From a virus: a stretch of 34,632 bases of DNA. Where the stretch lies: positions 1-34,632 of IMG/VR virus record IMGVR_UViG_3300036770_004529; one strand, given 5' to 3'. Of the stretch, positions 34,274-34,632 are shown one piece after another. The notes beneath the pieces were generated by a model. That model had not been told where the DNA came from and did not search any database. It was given only the letters and a program-made list of their open reading frames with translations. The position numbers were made by a program, and so were the translations under genes. The stretch's first letter is position 1. Every line of letters starts with the position of its first letter.

Positions 34274-34632
34274 ATGGCAATCAATCCAAATAACCAAGAT
34301 TATATATCTTCACCTCTCAATAAATCTCTCGCAGATAAGTTTTTAATGGTATTAAAATTGCCAGAAGCACTAAAGCCTATCAATGAAAAGTTTAGACGTG
34401 ATAATAAAAGTTTGCAACTCGATACCCTACAATTCTCTATCTGGGGCGCTGTAGTTCCTAAGATAAGTGTACCCGCTGTAGATTTAAAATATATGGGGGC
34501 AAATTTTCCTATTTCATCGCATTTTTATCCTGCTTGGGACCCTATTACTATCAAGTTTGAAGTGGATAATCTATGGTCCAACTACTGGGTAATATATCAA
34601 TGGCTCAATCTGATGCGCAATGATAAAGCAGG
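34274..34632 (+). CDS. tail-tube-like protein, 3' end outside the window
   Basis: 119 codons visible. TLQFSIWGAVVPKISVPAVD then SSHFYPAWDPITIKFEVDNL and WVIYQWLNL match the pattern of gp19-type tail-tube and related proteins of contractile phages (a .F..YG.V.P...VP strand, SSH, V.F..DN....Y..... W). Divergent from terL with late promoters on both sides. Baseplate or tube assignment is tentative. Confidence 0.6.
   Translation, partial: MAINPNNQDYISSPLNKSLADKFLMVLKLPEALKPINEKFRRDNKSLQLDTLQFSIWGAVVPKISVPAVDLKYMGANFPISSHFYPAWDPITIKFEVDNLWSNYWVIYQWLNLMRNDKA

Overview
The window is 34.6 kb of an AT-rich tailed-phage genome. The right end (about 29.6-34.6 kb) carries virion genes of T4-like type: a gp14-like neck protein, a terminase large subunit with the gp17 layout, a tail-tube-like protein, and late promoters matching the T4 consensus TATAAATA. 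The left 29 kb is an accessory and early/middle region in which every gene lies on the minus strand. It is tightly packed with ATGA stop/start overlaps and many very small genes. The host cannot be named from this sequence.

Layout. 1-8.7 kb holds small unknown proteins, a metallophosphoesterase, three YopX-family proteins, a more GC-rich pair of genes (7.2-8.2 kb) and a tRNA-Val. 8.7-9.9 kb holds a PD-(D/E)XK homing-type endonuclease and a tRNA-Ile2(CAU) interrupted by a 189-nt group I intron. 10-12.5 kb holds a family of small NNVW-rich proteins, an initiator tRNA-fMet, tRNA-Asn, tRNA-Arg and a candidate structured RNA. 13-15.5 kb holds a nucleotide-sugar pair (RmlA and an RmlD-like SDR). 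16-20 kb holds a fourth YopX protein, tRNA-Leu, an HNH endonuclease, a Lar-like zinc ribbon, a HAD phosphatase and a TilS-like lysidine synthetase. 20-23 kb holds small membrane and lipoprotein genes and a zincin. 23-25.5 kb holds a fractured radA-like gene: N-extein plus a 29-residue N-intein, then a free-standing Vsr-like endonuclease, then a 131-residue C-intein plus C-extein. 25.5-29.6 kb holds a SWIM protein, an endolysin amidase, a DUF932 protein, an HhH protein and a RecB/Cas4-like nuclease. 29.6-34.6 kb is the late module, where the terminase itself contains a 144-residue mini-intein.

The strongest unexplained signal is in the promoters. An 18-bp element, AAGGAAC-N5-TATAAT, occurs 27 times on the minus strand with an invariant 5-nt spacer. 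In at least ten copies the -10 box ends exactly 6 nt before the start codon. The late element NNTAAATA most often ends exactly 5 nt before the start codon, on both strands. Both geometries put the expected transcription start on the first base of ATG/GTG, which predicts largely leaderless first genes. The phage also supplies its own initiator tRNA.

A second link is decoding of AUA. The phage carries an intron-interrupted tRNA-Ile(CAU) and a TilS-like enzyme that could convert its C34 to lysidine. The tRNA set (Ile2, Leu UAA, Arg UCU, Val UAC, possibly Gly UCC) fits A-ending codons of an AT-rich genome. Self-splicing and protein-splicing elements are dense: a group I intron, a contiguous intein, an atypically split intein and three homing-type endonucleases, each with a late promoter.
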